This document shows, in pieces, positions 25,416 to 33,897 of a DNA stretch of 64,000 bases; the first letter of the stretch is position 1; each line of letters begins with the position of its first letter. A model generated the notes under the pieces. The model saw nothing but the letters and a program-made list of their open reading frames with translations, had not been told where the DNA came from and searched no databases. The position numbers and the translations under genes were made by a program. Source of the DNA: Chthonomonas sp. UBA2017 (GTDB lineage: Bacteria; Armatimonadota; Fimbriimonadia; Fimbriimonadales; Fimbriimonadaceae); NCBI GenBank assembly GCA_002335425.1, contig DDCB01000036.1:62001-126000 (forward strand), given 5' to 3'.

Positions 25416-26261
25416 ATGGATCGTTTCGAGCCCGTATCTCCTGGCCACAAGGTCAAGCTCAATGGGGTTTCGGCCGAGCGCCCCGGCAACCTCAGCAAAT
25501 CCGAGATCGAGTCTCGCACGCTCAAGCTGATGGCCGAGCTCTCGGAGCTTCAAGAACTGCTGTTTGCCGCGGGAACGCACGGCCTTTTGATCGTGCTGCA
25601 AGGCCGCGACACGAGCGGCAAAGATGGCACGATTCGGCATCTGCTCCAATGCATGAACGCCCAATCGACACGGGTCGTCCCGTTCAAAGTCCCGACCCCC
25701 AAGGAGTTGTCTCACGACTTTTTGTGGCGGGTTCATGCTCAGACCCCTTCTCGCGGAGAAACCGTCCTTTTCAATCGATCCCACTATGAAGACGTCTTGG
25801 TCGTCCGGGTTCACAACCTCGTTCCCGAAGCCGTCTGGTCCAAGCGCTATGACCAGATCAATCAGTTCGAGGGCTTGCTCGCCGAAAACTCAACGATCCT
25901 CGTCAAGTTCTGCCTGCACATCACCCCAGAGGAGCAAGAGTCGCGGCTTCTTGACCGCGAAAAGGAGCTCGAAAAGGCGTGGAAGTTGTCAGTCGGAGAC
26001 TGGAAAGAGCGCGAATTTTGGGATCGATATACCGAAGCCTACGAGACCGCTCTGCGCCAGTGCTCCTCCGATGCGGCCCCTTGGTTTATTGTCCCGGCGA
26101 ACTCCAAAACCTATCGAAACTACCTGGTCACGCGGGCTTTGGTCGAGCGGCTCCGCCCGTTTCGCGACGAATGGAAACAGAGCCTCGAATCGCTCGGTGC
26201 TCGCGCGAAAGCTGAACTGGAAGAGTATCGAAAGTCAAAGTCCGACAACGCGCCGGCCTAG
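25416..26261 (+). CDS. ppk2: Polyphosphate kinase 2 family (polyphosphate:nucleotide phosphotransferase)
   Basis: PPK2 enzymes phosphorylate nucleotides with polyphosphate. The Walker A-like GRDTSGKDGT and the lid segment FNRSHYEDVLVVRVHNLVP are both clear, with HITPEEQESRL and REFWDRYTEAYE typical of the family. At 281 residues with one domain it resembles short class II/III members that make NDP or NTP. It starts 49 bases after the HD-GYP gene. Confidence 0.93.
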   Translation: MDRFEPVSPGHKVKLNGVSAERPGNLSKSEIESRTLKLMAELSELQELLFAAGTHGLLIVLQGRDTSGKDGTIRHLLQCMNAQSTRVVPFKVPTPKELSHDFLWRVHAQTPSRGETVLFNRSHYEDVLVVRVHNLVPEAVWSKRYDQINQFEGLLAENSTILVKFCLHITPEEQESRLLDREKELEKAWKLSVGDWKEREFWDRYTEAYETALRQCSSDAAPWFIVPANSKTYRNYLVTRALVERLRPFRDEWKQSLESLGARAKAELEEYRKSKSDNAPA

Positions 26262-26291
26262 CTTGAGCGTAGAATAGAGCATTCTTTGCTC

Positions 26292-28247
26292 ATGGATTGC
26301 GCTTGCCCCACCCAGGTCCAGATTTTTGAAGAGCTGGCTCGACTCGCTCCAGGCGTGCCGTTATTGGCCCTCGGGCAAACGGTCTTCTGGGACGAACCGA
26401 TGAAAGCTGGGGTCGCGCTCCAGAGCCATCGCCTCGGTTTCCCGCGGCCGTTCGTGGCCGGGGTGCACGACACGGACTACTTTGCGAAGCTACCCACCCG
26501 GTCAGGCCAGGGTCGATTTCAAGCCATCCCCCACAACGACACAACGACGAAGGGCCTTTGGAGCGCTGCCGCTGAGTTCTCGACTCTGTGGGGCTCCGAG
26601 ACCGTCGTTACGCGCGACCAGCTCCAAACAAGCGGGCTGAGGCTCGCCAAGCTTGAGCGAGCTCGCCCCGGGATTCTGGACGAAGCGACGGAAGCTTGGG
26701 GGTGGCGCGGCGTCGTCAGCCTCAGCAAGGATTCCAAGGTCACGGCCGAAACTCCCCTTTCGGCGGTGTTTGGCGAGCTCCAACGCACCCTCGACTGGGC
26801 GATCGACGGAGTCTTGGATTCGATCTGTTGTGGCGATCAGAAGGCATCGGCGGTCGCTCAAGCCGAGGCGCTCCGCTCGATGACATGCGACTTGAACGAG
26901 CCGATGGAGGGGTCGAGTTTGAGCGATTACTATCGCCGGCTGCTCGCCCCGATTTACCAATGGACCGCCGGAGAGTCGGTGGACATCGAGACGACGGCGA
27001 CCACTGAACTCTTAAAGTTCAACTCAAAAACCTGCACACAAAAGCGATTTCGACTCCTGGACTTCTTCATCCAACCGACAACCCGGGCGCAAGCCGAAGC
27101 CGCTTACAATGCCGCCGTAACCCACTCAGAAATCTATACTCTCGACCGGTTCGGCACGGGTGCCCTTCCTTTCGATCTGGTCGTGCCCGGAAAGGGTCGC
27201 GGGACGTTGCGCCTGGGCCATCGCGGCCTCATCATTCAGACTCCCCAGCCGCTTTTTCTTTCGCTCAAGAAGCCGGTGACGAACGTCTCGGAGCTAGCCG
27301 AAGTGATCGAGCGCAAATTCGGCCCTGACTGCACGCTGATTGGCAAAGCGATTCCTTTGATCGGCATGCTGGCGACCGAGCACATCTTCGTTTTTCACGA
27401 AGGGGGTTCGGGCTATACCGACCGTTGCCGAGACTTTCACCAGCGGCTCGCCGCCGCCGGAATGCAGCTGGATCTTCACCCGATCTTGCGAGTGCTCTAC
27501 GAGCCGTGGGACGCTCTCCAATCTTGCTGCACTTGGTTCACTTTGCCCGAACCGTTTCGACGTCCGTTTGGCACTGAAGAGCTCTGTGCTCCGAGTTTCT
27601 CCCGGCGCTGGCGTGAGGTTGTTGTCGAACAAGCCGAGATGCTGAACAAGCTCGCCGAACTTCGTCGGCCGATCGACCTGATCGAGTTCTTGGCTCATCG
27701 AATCGGCGGCGGATGGCAAACGGTCGCCCAGAATTATCGCGAAGTGTTCGCCGAATTGGACTTGCTCAACAAGCGAATCACCGATATCAAAGCGGACAAG
27801 CAGAAGGTGCTGAGTCAACTTCGCGCCGCCAAAAAAGCCCGAGTCGAGGCCGAGCGTGCAAAGGGAGAACACTGGCGAGCCCAGATCTTTGAAAAAAATC
27901 CTTCGCCCGAAGATTGGAAAGCCCGCGACGAGTGGACGGCTCGAGTTCGCGAGGCGATGGATGCGGTCCAAGCCGCGAAACTGGCTTGGCAGAGTCTGGA
28001 GGCTCAGCAAGAGGCTCTTGTTCGCGACGAACCCATTTTAGAGGCTCATGCCCGGCGACGCGACTTAGAGCTTGAGGCTGAGCTCAAGCGTCTCAAGCTC
28101 ATTCGAAGCGCAGTCATCGTCAGCAAGGGGCTGCCGAAGGCCGGGCATCGCCCCGCCGCTTGGTGGTTCCCATTGGTCTGCACCAACGGATCTTGGTTCC
28201 GAAGAACAATACGCTCTGCCCAATATCGGCTCGAATTCTTGAACTAA
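26292..28247 (+). CDS. Large protein of unknown function with C-terminal coiled coil
   Basis: A 651-residue soluble protein that I do not recognise. The first half contains LGQTVFWDEPMKAG and AGVHDTDYFAKLP, a histidine/aspartate-rich region that could be catalytic; the middle has LPFDLVVPGKGRGTLRLGHRG; residues from about 490 to 610 are a long charged coiled coil; the end SAQYRLEFLN is well structured. It has no membrane segment. A TAGAAT box is 16 bases before ATG 26292. dapF follows directly, with its ATG next to this gene's TAA, so they share a transcript. Confidence 0.75.
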   Translation: MDCACPTQVQIFEELARLAPGVPLLALGQTVFWDEPMKAGVALQSHRLGFPRPFVAGVHDTDYFAKLPTRSGQGRFQAIPHNDTTTKGLWSAAAEFSTLWGSETVVTRDQLQTSGLRLAKLERARPGILDEATEAWGWRGVVSLSKDSKVTAETPLSAVFGELQRTLDWAIDGVLDSICCGDQKASAVAQAEALRSMTCDLNEPMEGSSLSDYYRRLLAPIYQWTAGESVDIETTATTELLKFNSKTCTQKRFRLLDFFIQPTTRAQAEAAYNAAVTHSEIYTLDRFGTGALPFDLVVPGKGRGTLRLGHRGLIIQTPQPLFLSLKKPVTNVSELAEVIERKFGPDCTLIGKAIPLIGMLATEHIFVFHEGGSGYTDRCRDFHQRLAAAGMQLDLHPILRVLYEPWDALQSCCTWFTLPEPFRRPFGTEELCAPSFSRRWREVVVEQAEMLNKLAELRRPIDLIEFLAHRIGGGWQTVAQNYREVFAELDLLNKRITDIKADKQKVLSQLRAAKKARVEAERAKGEHWRAQIFEKNPSPEDWKARDEWTARVREAMDAVQAAKLAWQSLEAQQEALVRDEPILEAHARRRDLELEAELKRLKLIRSAVIVSKGLPKAGHRPAAWWFPLVCTNGSWFRRTIRSAQYRLEFLN

Positions 28248-29144
28248 ATGACCAAACTTCCCTTTCTCAAAGTCCAATCCATCGGCAATCATTTCGTCCT
28301 GCTGATGCTCAGCGACGTCCAGGCGCTCGATGCCGATTTGCGGTCTCGGTTTTCGCCGGACCCATCTCAGCTCCTCATAGAGCTGGCTCGCGTCCTTTGC
28401 CAACCCCGGTTTGGGCTGGGAGCGGATGGCCTCTTAGTGTTGGATCGAGGTCGGGGCGAGGTCGTACTCCGGATGTTCAATGCTGATGGGAGCGAGGATT
28501 TCTGCGGCAACGGGCTCCGATGCGCGGCGATGATCGCTCATGGCCATGGGTGGGTCGGGACCAGCTTTCGAATTTTGCACGGCGATCGCCACATCCAGAT
28601 GGTGATTCACGCCGACCAAAGCATCGAAGCGGAGTTCCCGGCCGCTTCATTTGATCCTCAGGAGGTGCCTCTTTGTCCGGGCCTCGAGGAGCTGTGGGAT
28701 CAAGAGCTTCGCCTTGAAAATTCGGCGGCTGGGCGCCTGTCCTCGCTTTCGACTGGTAGCACCCACACGGTCCTCGAAGTCCCGAATCGGCCCGACGACG
28801 AGGTGTTCTTCCGAGTGAGCCGCGATCTGGAAAGCGACGCTCACATTTATCCGGACCGCACCAGCGTGATGTGGAGCTATCCGCTCGGTCCGCAAAAAAT
28901 TGGAATTCGAATCTGGGAGCGTGGCGTCGGCGAAACTCTTGGCTGTGGCACCGGGAGTGTCGCGGCGGCCGTGGTCTGGATGCGACGCCATGGCCGCGGG
29001 GGCGAGGTCGAGGTGGTGAATCCTGGCGGGAGCCTGCGAATCCTCGGCGAAAGCTGGGACCGACCGGTTTGGATCCGCGGATTCCCCGAAGAGGTCTTTC
29101 ACGGGGTCGTCGATCTCGAAGAAGCTCTCGCCGCCAAAAACTGA
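28248..29144 (+). CDS. dapF: Diaminopimelate epimerase DapF
   Basis: DapF makes meso-diaminopimelate for lysine and peptidoglycan. Both catalytic cysteines are present: FNADGSEDFCGNGLRCAA and ERGVGETLGCGTGSVAAA. At 298 residues it is a little longer than usual. It begins immediately after the preceding stop, and its last 46 bases overlap the convergent DtxR-family gene. Confidence 0.95.
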   Translation: MTKLPFLKVQSIGNHFVLLMLSDVQALDADLRSRFSPDPSQLLIELARVLCQPRFGLGADGLLVLDRGRGEVVLRMFNADGSEDFCGNGLRCAAMIAHGHGWVGTSFRILHGDRHIQMVIHADQSIEAEFPAASFDPQEVPLCPGLEELWDQELRLENSAAGRLSSLSTGSTHTVLEVPNRPDDEVFFRVSRDLESDAHIYPDRTSVMWSYPLGPQKIGIRIWERGVGETLGCGTGSVAAAVVWMRRHGRGGEVEVVNPGGSLRILGESWDRPVWIRGFPEEVFHGVVDLEEALAAKN

Positions 29145-29515
29145 CGCATCGCCTCAATGGTCTCCTGGCTCACGTGGTGTTCGATCCCCTCGGAATCGAC
29201 CTCTGCGACCCGGGGCGAGACACCGAGCTGAAGCAAGAAGGCGAGCACCAGATCGTGCCGCTCGCGCACCGCTTGGGCGAGCGCCGAACCCGCTTCGGTA
29301 AGAAAAATGCTTCGATAAGGCTGGGCGACCACAAGCCCTTCTTTCATCAGCCGTTGAATCGTCTTGCTGACCGTCACCGGGCTGACCCCGAGTCGATCCG
29401 CCATCTCGCTCACGCGGGCCTCGCCGGATTCTCGGATGAGCGAGTCCACGAGCTCGACATAATCTTCTGCGAGCTCGCGGCTATGAGCCGCTCGGGTCTC
29501 TTGAAATCGGTTCAT
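29099..29515 (-). CDS. DtxR/MntR-family metal-responsive transcription regulator
   Basis: A 138-residue MntR-length protein: winged helix (EARVSEMADRLGVSPVTVSKTIQRL), then the metal-binding/dimerisation domain with residues in EGIEHHVSQETIEAM and HDLVLAFLLQLGV. Lacking an SH3 domain, it is more like MntR than DtxR; manganese or iron as effector is inferred. CATAAT lies nine bases before the ATG. The neighbours give no transport target. Confidence 0.88.
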   Translation of the reverse strand: MNRFQETRAAHSRELAEDYVELVDSLIRESGEARVSEMADRLGVSPVTVSKTIQRLMKEGLVVAQPYRSIFLTEAGSALAQAVRERHDLVLAFLLQLGVSPRVAEVDSEGIEHHVSQETIEAMRQFLAARASSRSTTP

Positions 29516-29525
29516 CCCTGGGGCA

Positions 29526-29945
29526 TTATGGCGCTTGGGGCGGCCTTTCGAGCAGGGCCCGAACCTCGGGAGGAATCGTCACCGCTTTGCGATGCCCGCC
29601 CATCGTCACGTGCCAAGTCAAGCCCACCGTGCAGAGTTTTCCCGTCTCTGTATTCAAGATTTCATATTCAAACTTGATCGCAGCCCGGCGAATCTCGGTG
29701 ACTTTGATGTGCACCTCGATCACGTCATCGTAACGAATTTCGTCCCGGTACTTGATGTGGAGCTCGACGCAAGGCAGCATGTAGCCCATCTGCTCCAGCT
29801 CTTTGTAGGTGAACCCCCGAGCCCGACACCAAGCCGCGCGGGCCTGCTCAAACCAGAGCGCGTAATGGCCGTAGTACGCGTGGCCCATCTGGTCGGTCTC
29901 TCCGTAACGGACGCGGATTCTTTCAACAGTCGCTTCGGGCTGCAT
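29526..29945 (-). CDS. 4HBT-family acyl-CoA thioesterase (YbgC-like)
   Basis: The 139 residues form one hot-dog domain with the YbgC-type active-site segment YGETDQMGHAYYGHYALWFEQAR, where the Asp is catalytic. It would hydrolyse short or medium acyl-CoA. A TAAGGT box is eight bases before the ATG. It lies 11 bases after the pyroglutamyl peptidase stop on the same strand. Confidence 0.88.
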   Translation of the reverse strand: MQPEATVERIRVRYGETDQMGHAYYGHYALWFEQARAAWCRARGFTYKELEQMGYMLPCVELHIKYRDEIRYDDVIEVHIKVTEIRRAAIKFEYEILNTETGKLCTVGLTWHVTMGGHRKAVTIPPEVRALLERPPQAP

Positions 29946-29953
29946 CGGCCCTT

Positions 29954-29959
29954 ACCTTA
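29954..29959 (-). promoter_or_regulatory. -10 box TAAGGT, eight bases before start 29945
   Basis: Matches the TANNNT-N6-8-ATG pattern seen repeatedly here; it overlaps the end of the upstream gene. Confidence 0.35.
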
Positions 29960-30496
29960 CCGGATCGGCTCGGGCGATTGAAGCAGCCGGAGTAACCGCT
30001 TGAGGCGTCGTTGTTGCGTCGCGAGCGGCAGGGTCGATTCCAAGGGGACATGCACAAAGCCAGCCTGAATCTCAGGCGCCCTTTCTAAGCAAGTATAGAG
30101 CAGAAAATTGCACAGATAACTCCCCGCCGATGAGGAGAGATTCCACGACCTTTGGGGCCGAAGGACCTCATCCCGGGCAAAAAGACTCGAGGCCAAGATC
30201 GAGGGCCCTGCCGGATGAATCGGCCCCGGACCTCGCACTTCGCCCCGGACGTCCGGGGATTTTCCGATCAAGTTTCGGCCGTAAAGCTCAACACAGAGAT
30301 TCTGAGCTTGGGATTTGACCCCGAGCATCAGCCAATGCGTCACTCCATCTCGACGGGCTTGCTCAACTTGTTCTTCAGCCGCTGCGAACGAAACGTCCAG
30401 AATCGCGGGCTCGTCGGAAACCGATCTCGCCAGACGAGCAGACGGGTTGTCCAAGACATCGAGAAAGGGACCAAACCCGGAGATCAACCAACGCAT
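29957..30496 (-). CDS. pcp: Pyroglutamyl-peptidase I-like cysteine protease (C15)
   Basis: C15 peptidases remove N-terminal pyroglutamate. The protein begins MRWLISGFGPFLDVLDNPSA, matching the family TGF.PF....NPS start, and carries the catalytic Cys context SSSAGSYLCNFLLY; a His near the end (GFVHVPL) is in place. It is about 179 residues, a little short. ATG 30496 lies only seven bases after the encoded CCA of the upstream tRNA-Leu, so its mRNA would arise by tRNA processing with almost no leader. The Glu of the triad is not obvious to me. Confidence 0.78.
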   Translation of the reverse strand: MRWLISGFGPFLDVLDNPSARLARSVSDEPAILDVSFAAAEEQVEQARRDGVTHWLMLGVKSQAQNLCVELYGRNLIGKSPDVRGEVRGPGPIHPAGPSILASSLFARDEVLRPQRSWNLSSSAGSYLCNFLLYTCLERAPEIQAGFVHVPLESTLPLATQQRRLKRLLRLLQSPEPIR

Positions 30497-30503
30497 AGGC
30501 ACC

Positions 30504-30589
30504 TGGTGCCGGGGGAGGGACTCGAACCCTCATGACCTCGCGATCAGCGGTGTTTGAGACCGCCGCGTCTACCATTCCGCCACCCCGGC
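30504..30589 (-). tRNA. tRNA-Leu (anticodon CAA)
   Basis: The minus strand folds as a class II tRNA: acceptor GCCGGGG pairs with CCCCGGC followed by A, the anticodon stem GCGGT/ACCGC encloses CTCAAAC with anticodon CAA at 30554-30556, a long variable arm (TGATCGCGAGGTCA) is present, and the T arm holds GGTTCGAGTCC. The 3' CCA is encoded (30504-30506). TATCTT lies about ten bases upstream of the 5' end as a likely -10. Confidence 0.95.
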
Positions 30590-30623
30590 CGGGCCTACAA
30601 AGATACCCGATGAGACGATAGCG

Positions 30624-30629
30624 TATTCT
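30624..30629 (+). promoter_or_regulatory. -10 box TATTCT, six bases before start 30636
   Basis: TATTCT, six bases, ATG, and no ribosome site. It lies back to back with the tRNA-Leu promoter. Confidence 0.5.
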
Positions 30630-30635
30630 AGAGTC

Positions 30636-30854
30636 ATGAGCGAGGAACAACGCGCATACTCAAACGGCGAGATCACGGTCCATTGGGATGCCTCGAAATG
30701 CACGCACTCAGGCAACTGCGTGCGGGGACTGCCCCAGGTTTTTGACATCCGCAAGCGGCCTTGGATCACGATCACAGGGGCCTCGACCGCCGAAATCGAG
30801 GCGCAAGTGGCCCGGTGCCCCTCGGGAGCCCTTCGAATCACCCGCGATGAGTGA
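30636..30854 (+). CDS. YjdI-like divergent ferredoxin (Fer4_19)
   Basis: A 72-residue protein with KCTHSGNCVRGLPQVFD and VARCPSGAL, the pattern of the small YjdI/Fer4_19 family that is thought to bind one iron-sulfur cluster. Its last codons overlap the pdxH start by eight bases, which suggests coupling. Function is unknown in general. Confidence 0.85.
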   Translation: MSEEQRAYSNGEITVHWDASKCTHSGNCVRGLPQVFDIRKRPWITITGASTAEIEAQVARCPSGALRITRDE

Positions 30855-31488
30855 CGCCTTTTTGGGCTCGCGCAAGGAGTACCAGCTTTGGGAACTGGAG
30901 CCGGCCGATCTCGATCCGGATCCGATCGAGCAGCTTCGAGCCTGGATTGCCGAAGCCGGTCAAGCGGGGCACCTGGAGCCCAACGGCATGACCTTGGCGA
31001 CGGCGGACCGAACTGGCCAACCGCATGCCCGAGTCGTGCTCCTGAGGAGCTTGACGCCGGAGGGCCTGGCCTTCTTCACGAACTACCTCAGTGCCAAAGG
31101 TCGACAACTCGACGAGAATCCGCGTGCGAGCGCGAGCTTTTGGTGGCCCGAAGTCGAACGCCAAGTCCGAATCTTGGGCGAGGTCGAACGGTTGTCCTCT
31201 GAGGCCAGCGATGCCTACTTCGACTCGCGGCCGTATGAGAGTCAGCTCGCCTCCGCCGCCAGCCCGCAAAGCCAAGTGATCCCCGACCGGGGCTCCCTGG
31301 AACAACTTCAGGCCGAGCTGCGGGCCCAGTTTCCTGAGCGAGTCCCCCGGCCCACCCACTGGGGTGGCTATTTACTGCGGCCCGAGTCGTTCGAATTCTG
31401 GCAAGGCCGACCCGCACGCCTTCACGACCGGTTGGTCTATCGAAGGCGGCCAGGCGGCGGTTGGCAGATGGAGCGGTTGGCTCCCTGA
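30847..31488 (+). CDS. pdxH: Pyridoxamine 5'-phosphate oxidase
   Basis: PdxH uses FMN to oxidise PNP/PMP to PLP, the cofactor of SelA and others. Motifs include GQPHARVVLLRSL, FFTNYLSAKGRQL, FWWPEVERQVRILG and the C-terminal WGGYLLRPESFEFWQG plus RLHDRLVY, all standard. The ATG at 30847 gives 213 residues, the usual length, and sits inside the end of the ferredoxin gene. Confidence 0.96.
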   Translation: MSDAFLGSRKEYQLWELEPADLDPDPIEQLRAWIAEAGQAGHLEPNGMTLATADRTGQPHARVVLLRSLTPEGLAFFTNYLSAKGRQLDENPRASASFWWPEVERQVRILGEVERLSSEASDAYFDSRPYESQLASAASPQSQVIPDRGSLEQLQAELRAQFPERVPRPTHWGGYLLRPESFEFWQGRPARLHDRLVYRRRPGGGWQMERLAP

Positions 31489-31494
31489 TCGACT

Positions 31495-32802
31495 CTAGGC
31501 GTGGACGACGTTCGGGTAGCTCTGGCGATATCGGCCCCGAGTGTCGACGATGAGTTGAGCGTGCTTTTGAATAAGCGCATAGTCGAACGCGTCGTGATCG
31601 GTCGCCAAGACGATGCAGTCGTAGCGGGCGATCGTATCTGGGGTCAGCTCGACCGACTGAAGATCGAAGTGATAATCGCGCTTCTTCGGAAACGTAGGAA
31701 CGTGCGGGTCGCTGTACTCGACCAGTCCGCCGGACTCTTGCAGCAGATCGATCAACTCGGCCGAAGGCGACTCTCTTGAATCGTCAATGTTCTTCTTATA
31801 GGCAATGCCTAAGACCAAGAATTTGCGGCCTTTGATGCACTTTTCATGGTCGTTCAGAGCTTCGGCAATCTTGCCAACCACCCAGTGCGGCATGTGCGAA
31901 TTCACTTCTCCAGCAAGTTCAATGAACCGAGTGTGAAGGCCATATTCGTGCGCTTTCCATGTGAGATAGAACGGGTCGATCGGAATGCAGTGACCGCCCA
32001 GCCCGGGCCCGGGGTAGAACGGGGTGAACCCGAACGGCTTGGTTGCCGCCGCATCAATCACCTCCCAGATGTCGATCCCCATCGCGTCTGCGACGACTTT
32101 CATCTCGTTCACCAAGCCGATATTGACCGAGCGATAGATGTTCTCCAGTAGCTTCGTCATCTCGGCGGCGCGAGTGCTACTCACCGCGACCACTCGGTCG
32201 ATCACCGCCCCGTAGAGGGCGACCGAAACCTCAAGACAAGCCGGAGTCATGCCCCCGACGACTTTCGGGATGGTGCGAGTTGTAAAGTTCGGGTTCCCTG
32301 GATCTTCGCGTTCAGGAGAAAACGCCACGAAGACGGTCTCTCCGACGCGAAGGCCCGCCTTCTCGAGGCGGGGAGCGATCTCTTCGTCGGTCGTTCCGGG
32401 GTACGTTGTGCTCTCCAAACTCACGATCTGGCCGGGCCGGACGTACGGCAGAAGCGCTTCGATCGTATTGATCACGTAGCTTAGGTCGGGCTCGCGATGC
32501 TTGCCCAGCGGGGTCGGAACGCACAAGATCAAAGCATCAGCATCCGCCACCTGAGTGAAGTCGGTGGTCGGTGCCATGAGACCGGTCGCCATCATTGTTT
32601 GGATAGCTTCGGCGCCCAAATGCTTAATATAACTGACCCCCTTGTTCAGGGCGTCCACCTTCGCCTGGTCGATGTCAAACCCTAAGACTGGGTAACCGGC
32701 CTCGGTGAACCGCATCGCGAGGGGCAAACCAACATATCCCAGCCCGACGATGCCAATTTTCGCCGTCTTGGACTGGATTTTTTCAAGCAATTCTTGCTTC
32801 AT
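31495..32802 (-). CDS. UDP-N-acetyl-D-glucosamine 6-dehydrogenase-like nucleotide-sugar dehydrogenase
   Basis: The 435-residue enzyme has the NAD-binding IGIVGLGYVGLPLA, the substrate-binding centre with the catalytic Cys in PGLGGHCIPIDPFYL, and VLGIAYKKNIDDSRESPS. These features place it with WecC/WbpA enzymes that oxidise UDP-GlcNAc, GalNAc or ManNAc. ATG 32802 is preceded by TACAGT at ten bases. It is divergent from an NAD-dependent epimerase, so together they probably supply an amino-sugar uronate for a surface glycan. Confidence 0.9.
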   Translation of the reverse strand: MKQELLEKIQSKTAKIGIVGLGYVGLPLAMRFTEAGYPVLGFDIDQAKVDALNKGVSYIKHLGAEAIQTMMATGLMAPTTDFTQVADADALILCVPTPLGKHREPDLSYVINTIEALLPYVRPGQIVSLESTTYPGTTDEEIAPRLEKAGLRVGETVFVAFSPEREDPGNPNFTTRTIPKVVGGMTPACLEVSVALYGAVIDRVVAVSSTRAAEMTKLLENIYRSVNIGLVNEMKVVADAMGIDIWEVIDAAATKPFGFTPFYPGPGLGGHCIPIDPFYLTWKAHEYGLHTRFIELAGEVNSHMPHWVVGKIAEALNDHEKCIKGRKFLVLGIAYKKNIDDSRESPSAELIDLLQESGGLVEYSDPHVPTFPKKRDYHFDLQSVELTPDTIARYDCIVLATDHDAFDYALIQKHAQLIVDTRGRYRQSYPNVVHA

Positions 32803-32824
32803 GGACGTCAGGACTGTACCAGAT

Positions 32825-32873
32825 GAACCTTTCACCTGGTTTATGATCGGAGGTTAACCTTTGAACCTCCAGG
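32825..32873. promoter_or_regulatory. Divergent intergenic region with AGGTTAACCT palindrome and AACCTTT repeats
   Basis: Between the dehydrogenase and epimerase genes, AGGTTAACCT (32851-32860) is a perfect ten-base palindrome. GAACCTTTCACCT near 32825 and TAACCTTTGAACCT near 32855 are imperfect direct copies. The plus-strand gene also has TAGAAT near 32920. An operator for the divergent pair is plausible. Confidence 0.35.
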
Positions 32874-32955
32874 GTCAATTTTGAAGCCGAATTGGGCTAA
32901 GATGTCTGGGGCAAATGCCTAGAATGAGAGGTACAGAATCCCTGGTCCCAAGAAA

Positions 32956-33897
32956 ATGAGTCGTGAAAAAGTCCTTGTCACTGGTGGAGCTGGCTTCATT
33001 GGAAGCCACCTCGTCGAAGAACTGGTCGCCCAAGGGGCGGAAGTCGTCGTTCTCGACAACTTTTCGACCGGCAAGCGAGAGAACCTCTCTCGGGTGGCCC
33101 CTTCCATTCGGCTCATCGAAGGGAGCGTCGCCGACCCCGGACAGGTCGAAGAAGCCGCCCAGGGCGTGAATTGCATCTTTCATCTGGCCGCGATCCCGAG
33201 CGTTCAGCAGTGTATCGCCCAGCCGATCGAAACCGCCCACGTGAATTTTGAAGGCTCTGTCCGAGTGATTGAGGCCGCCAAGCGCAACCAAGCTCGCATC
33301 ATTTTCTCCTCGTCCTCCGCTGTCTATGGGGACAGCGATGAGCCGAGCGCCCAAGAGGACCAACGTCCGAAGCCTCTTTCTCCCTACGCGGTCCAGAAGC
33401 TTGCAACCGAGCATATGATTCGTGTCAACCACTCGATGTTTGGCTTGGAGGGATTTTGTCTTCGCTATTTCAACGTGTATGGATCGCGCCAAGACCCCCA
33501 AAGTGAATATGCAGCCGTCGTCCCAAAGTTTGTGACCCGAGCTCTGGAAGGTCGCGACCTCGTGATCTTTGGAGACGGCGAACAAACACGCGACTTTGTG
33601 CACGTGAGTGACATCGTTCGAGCTAATCTTTTGGCGATGAAAGCGGCCGATGCCGATGGCGCGGCTCTGAACATCGGATCCGGAGAATCTTTGACCGTCA
33701 CGGCCCTCGCGAAGACCGTTCTCCAAGCAACTTCTTCCGATTCGAAAATAGATTATCAACCGGAGCGACTCGGCGATATTAAGCATTCAACAGCCATCGT
33801 CGATCGAGCTCGGGAACGAATCGGATTTCAATCGAGTGTTTCTTTGCTTGCTGGGCTGCAAAACACGATCCAGTACTGGCAATCGCGTGCAGCCTAA
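32956..33897 (+). CDS. NAD-dependent nucleotide-sugar epimerase/dehydratase (GalE/WbpP-like)
   Basis: An extended SDR enzyme of 313 residues: Rossmann GGAGFIGSHLVEEL, catalytic Ser in FSSSSAVYG and YxxxK in SPYAVQKLATE, then FNVYGSRQDPQSEYA and VHVSDIVRANLL. The pattern fits UDP-glucose/UDP-GlcNAc 4-epimerases such as WbpP. Adjacent to a UDP-HexNAc dehydrogenase, it probably serves surface polysaccharide precursor synthesis. Confidence 0.9.
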   Translation: MSREKVLVTGGAGFIGSHLVEELVAQGAEVVVLDNFSTGKRENLSRVAPSIRLIEGSVADPGQVEEAAQGVNCIFHLAAIPSVQQCIAQPIETAHVNFEGSVRVIEAAKRNQARIIFSSSSAVYGDSDEPSAQEDQRPKPLSPYAVQKLATEHMIRVNHSMFGLEGFCLRYFNVYGSRQDPQSEYAAVVPKFVTRALEGRDLVIFGDGEQTRDFVHVSDIVRANLLAMKAADADGAALNIGSGESLTVTALAKTVLQATSSDSKIDYQPERLGDIKHSTAIVDRARERIGFQSSVSLLAGLQNTIQYWQSRAA

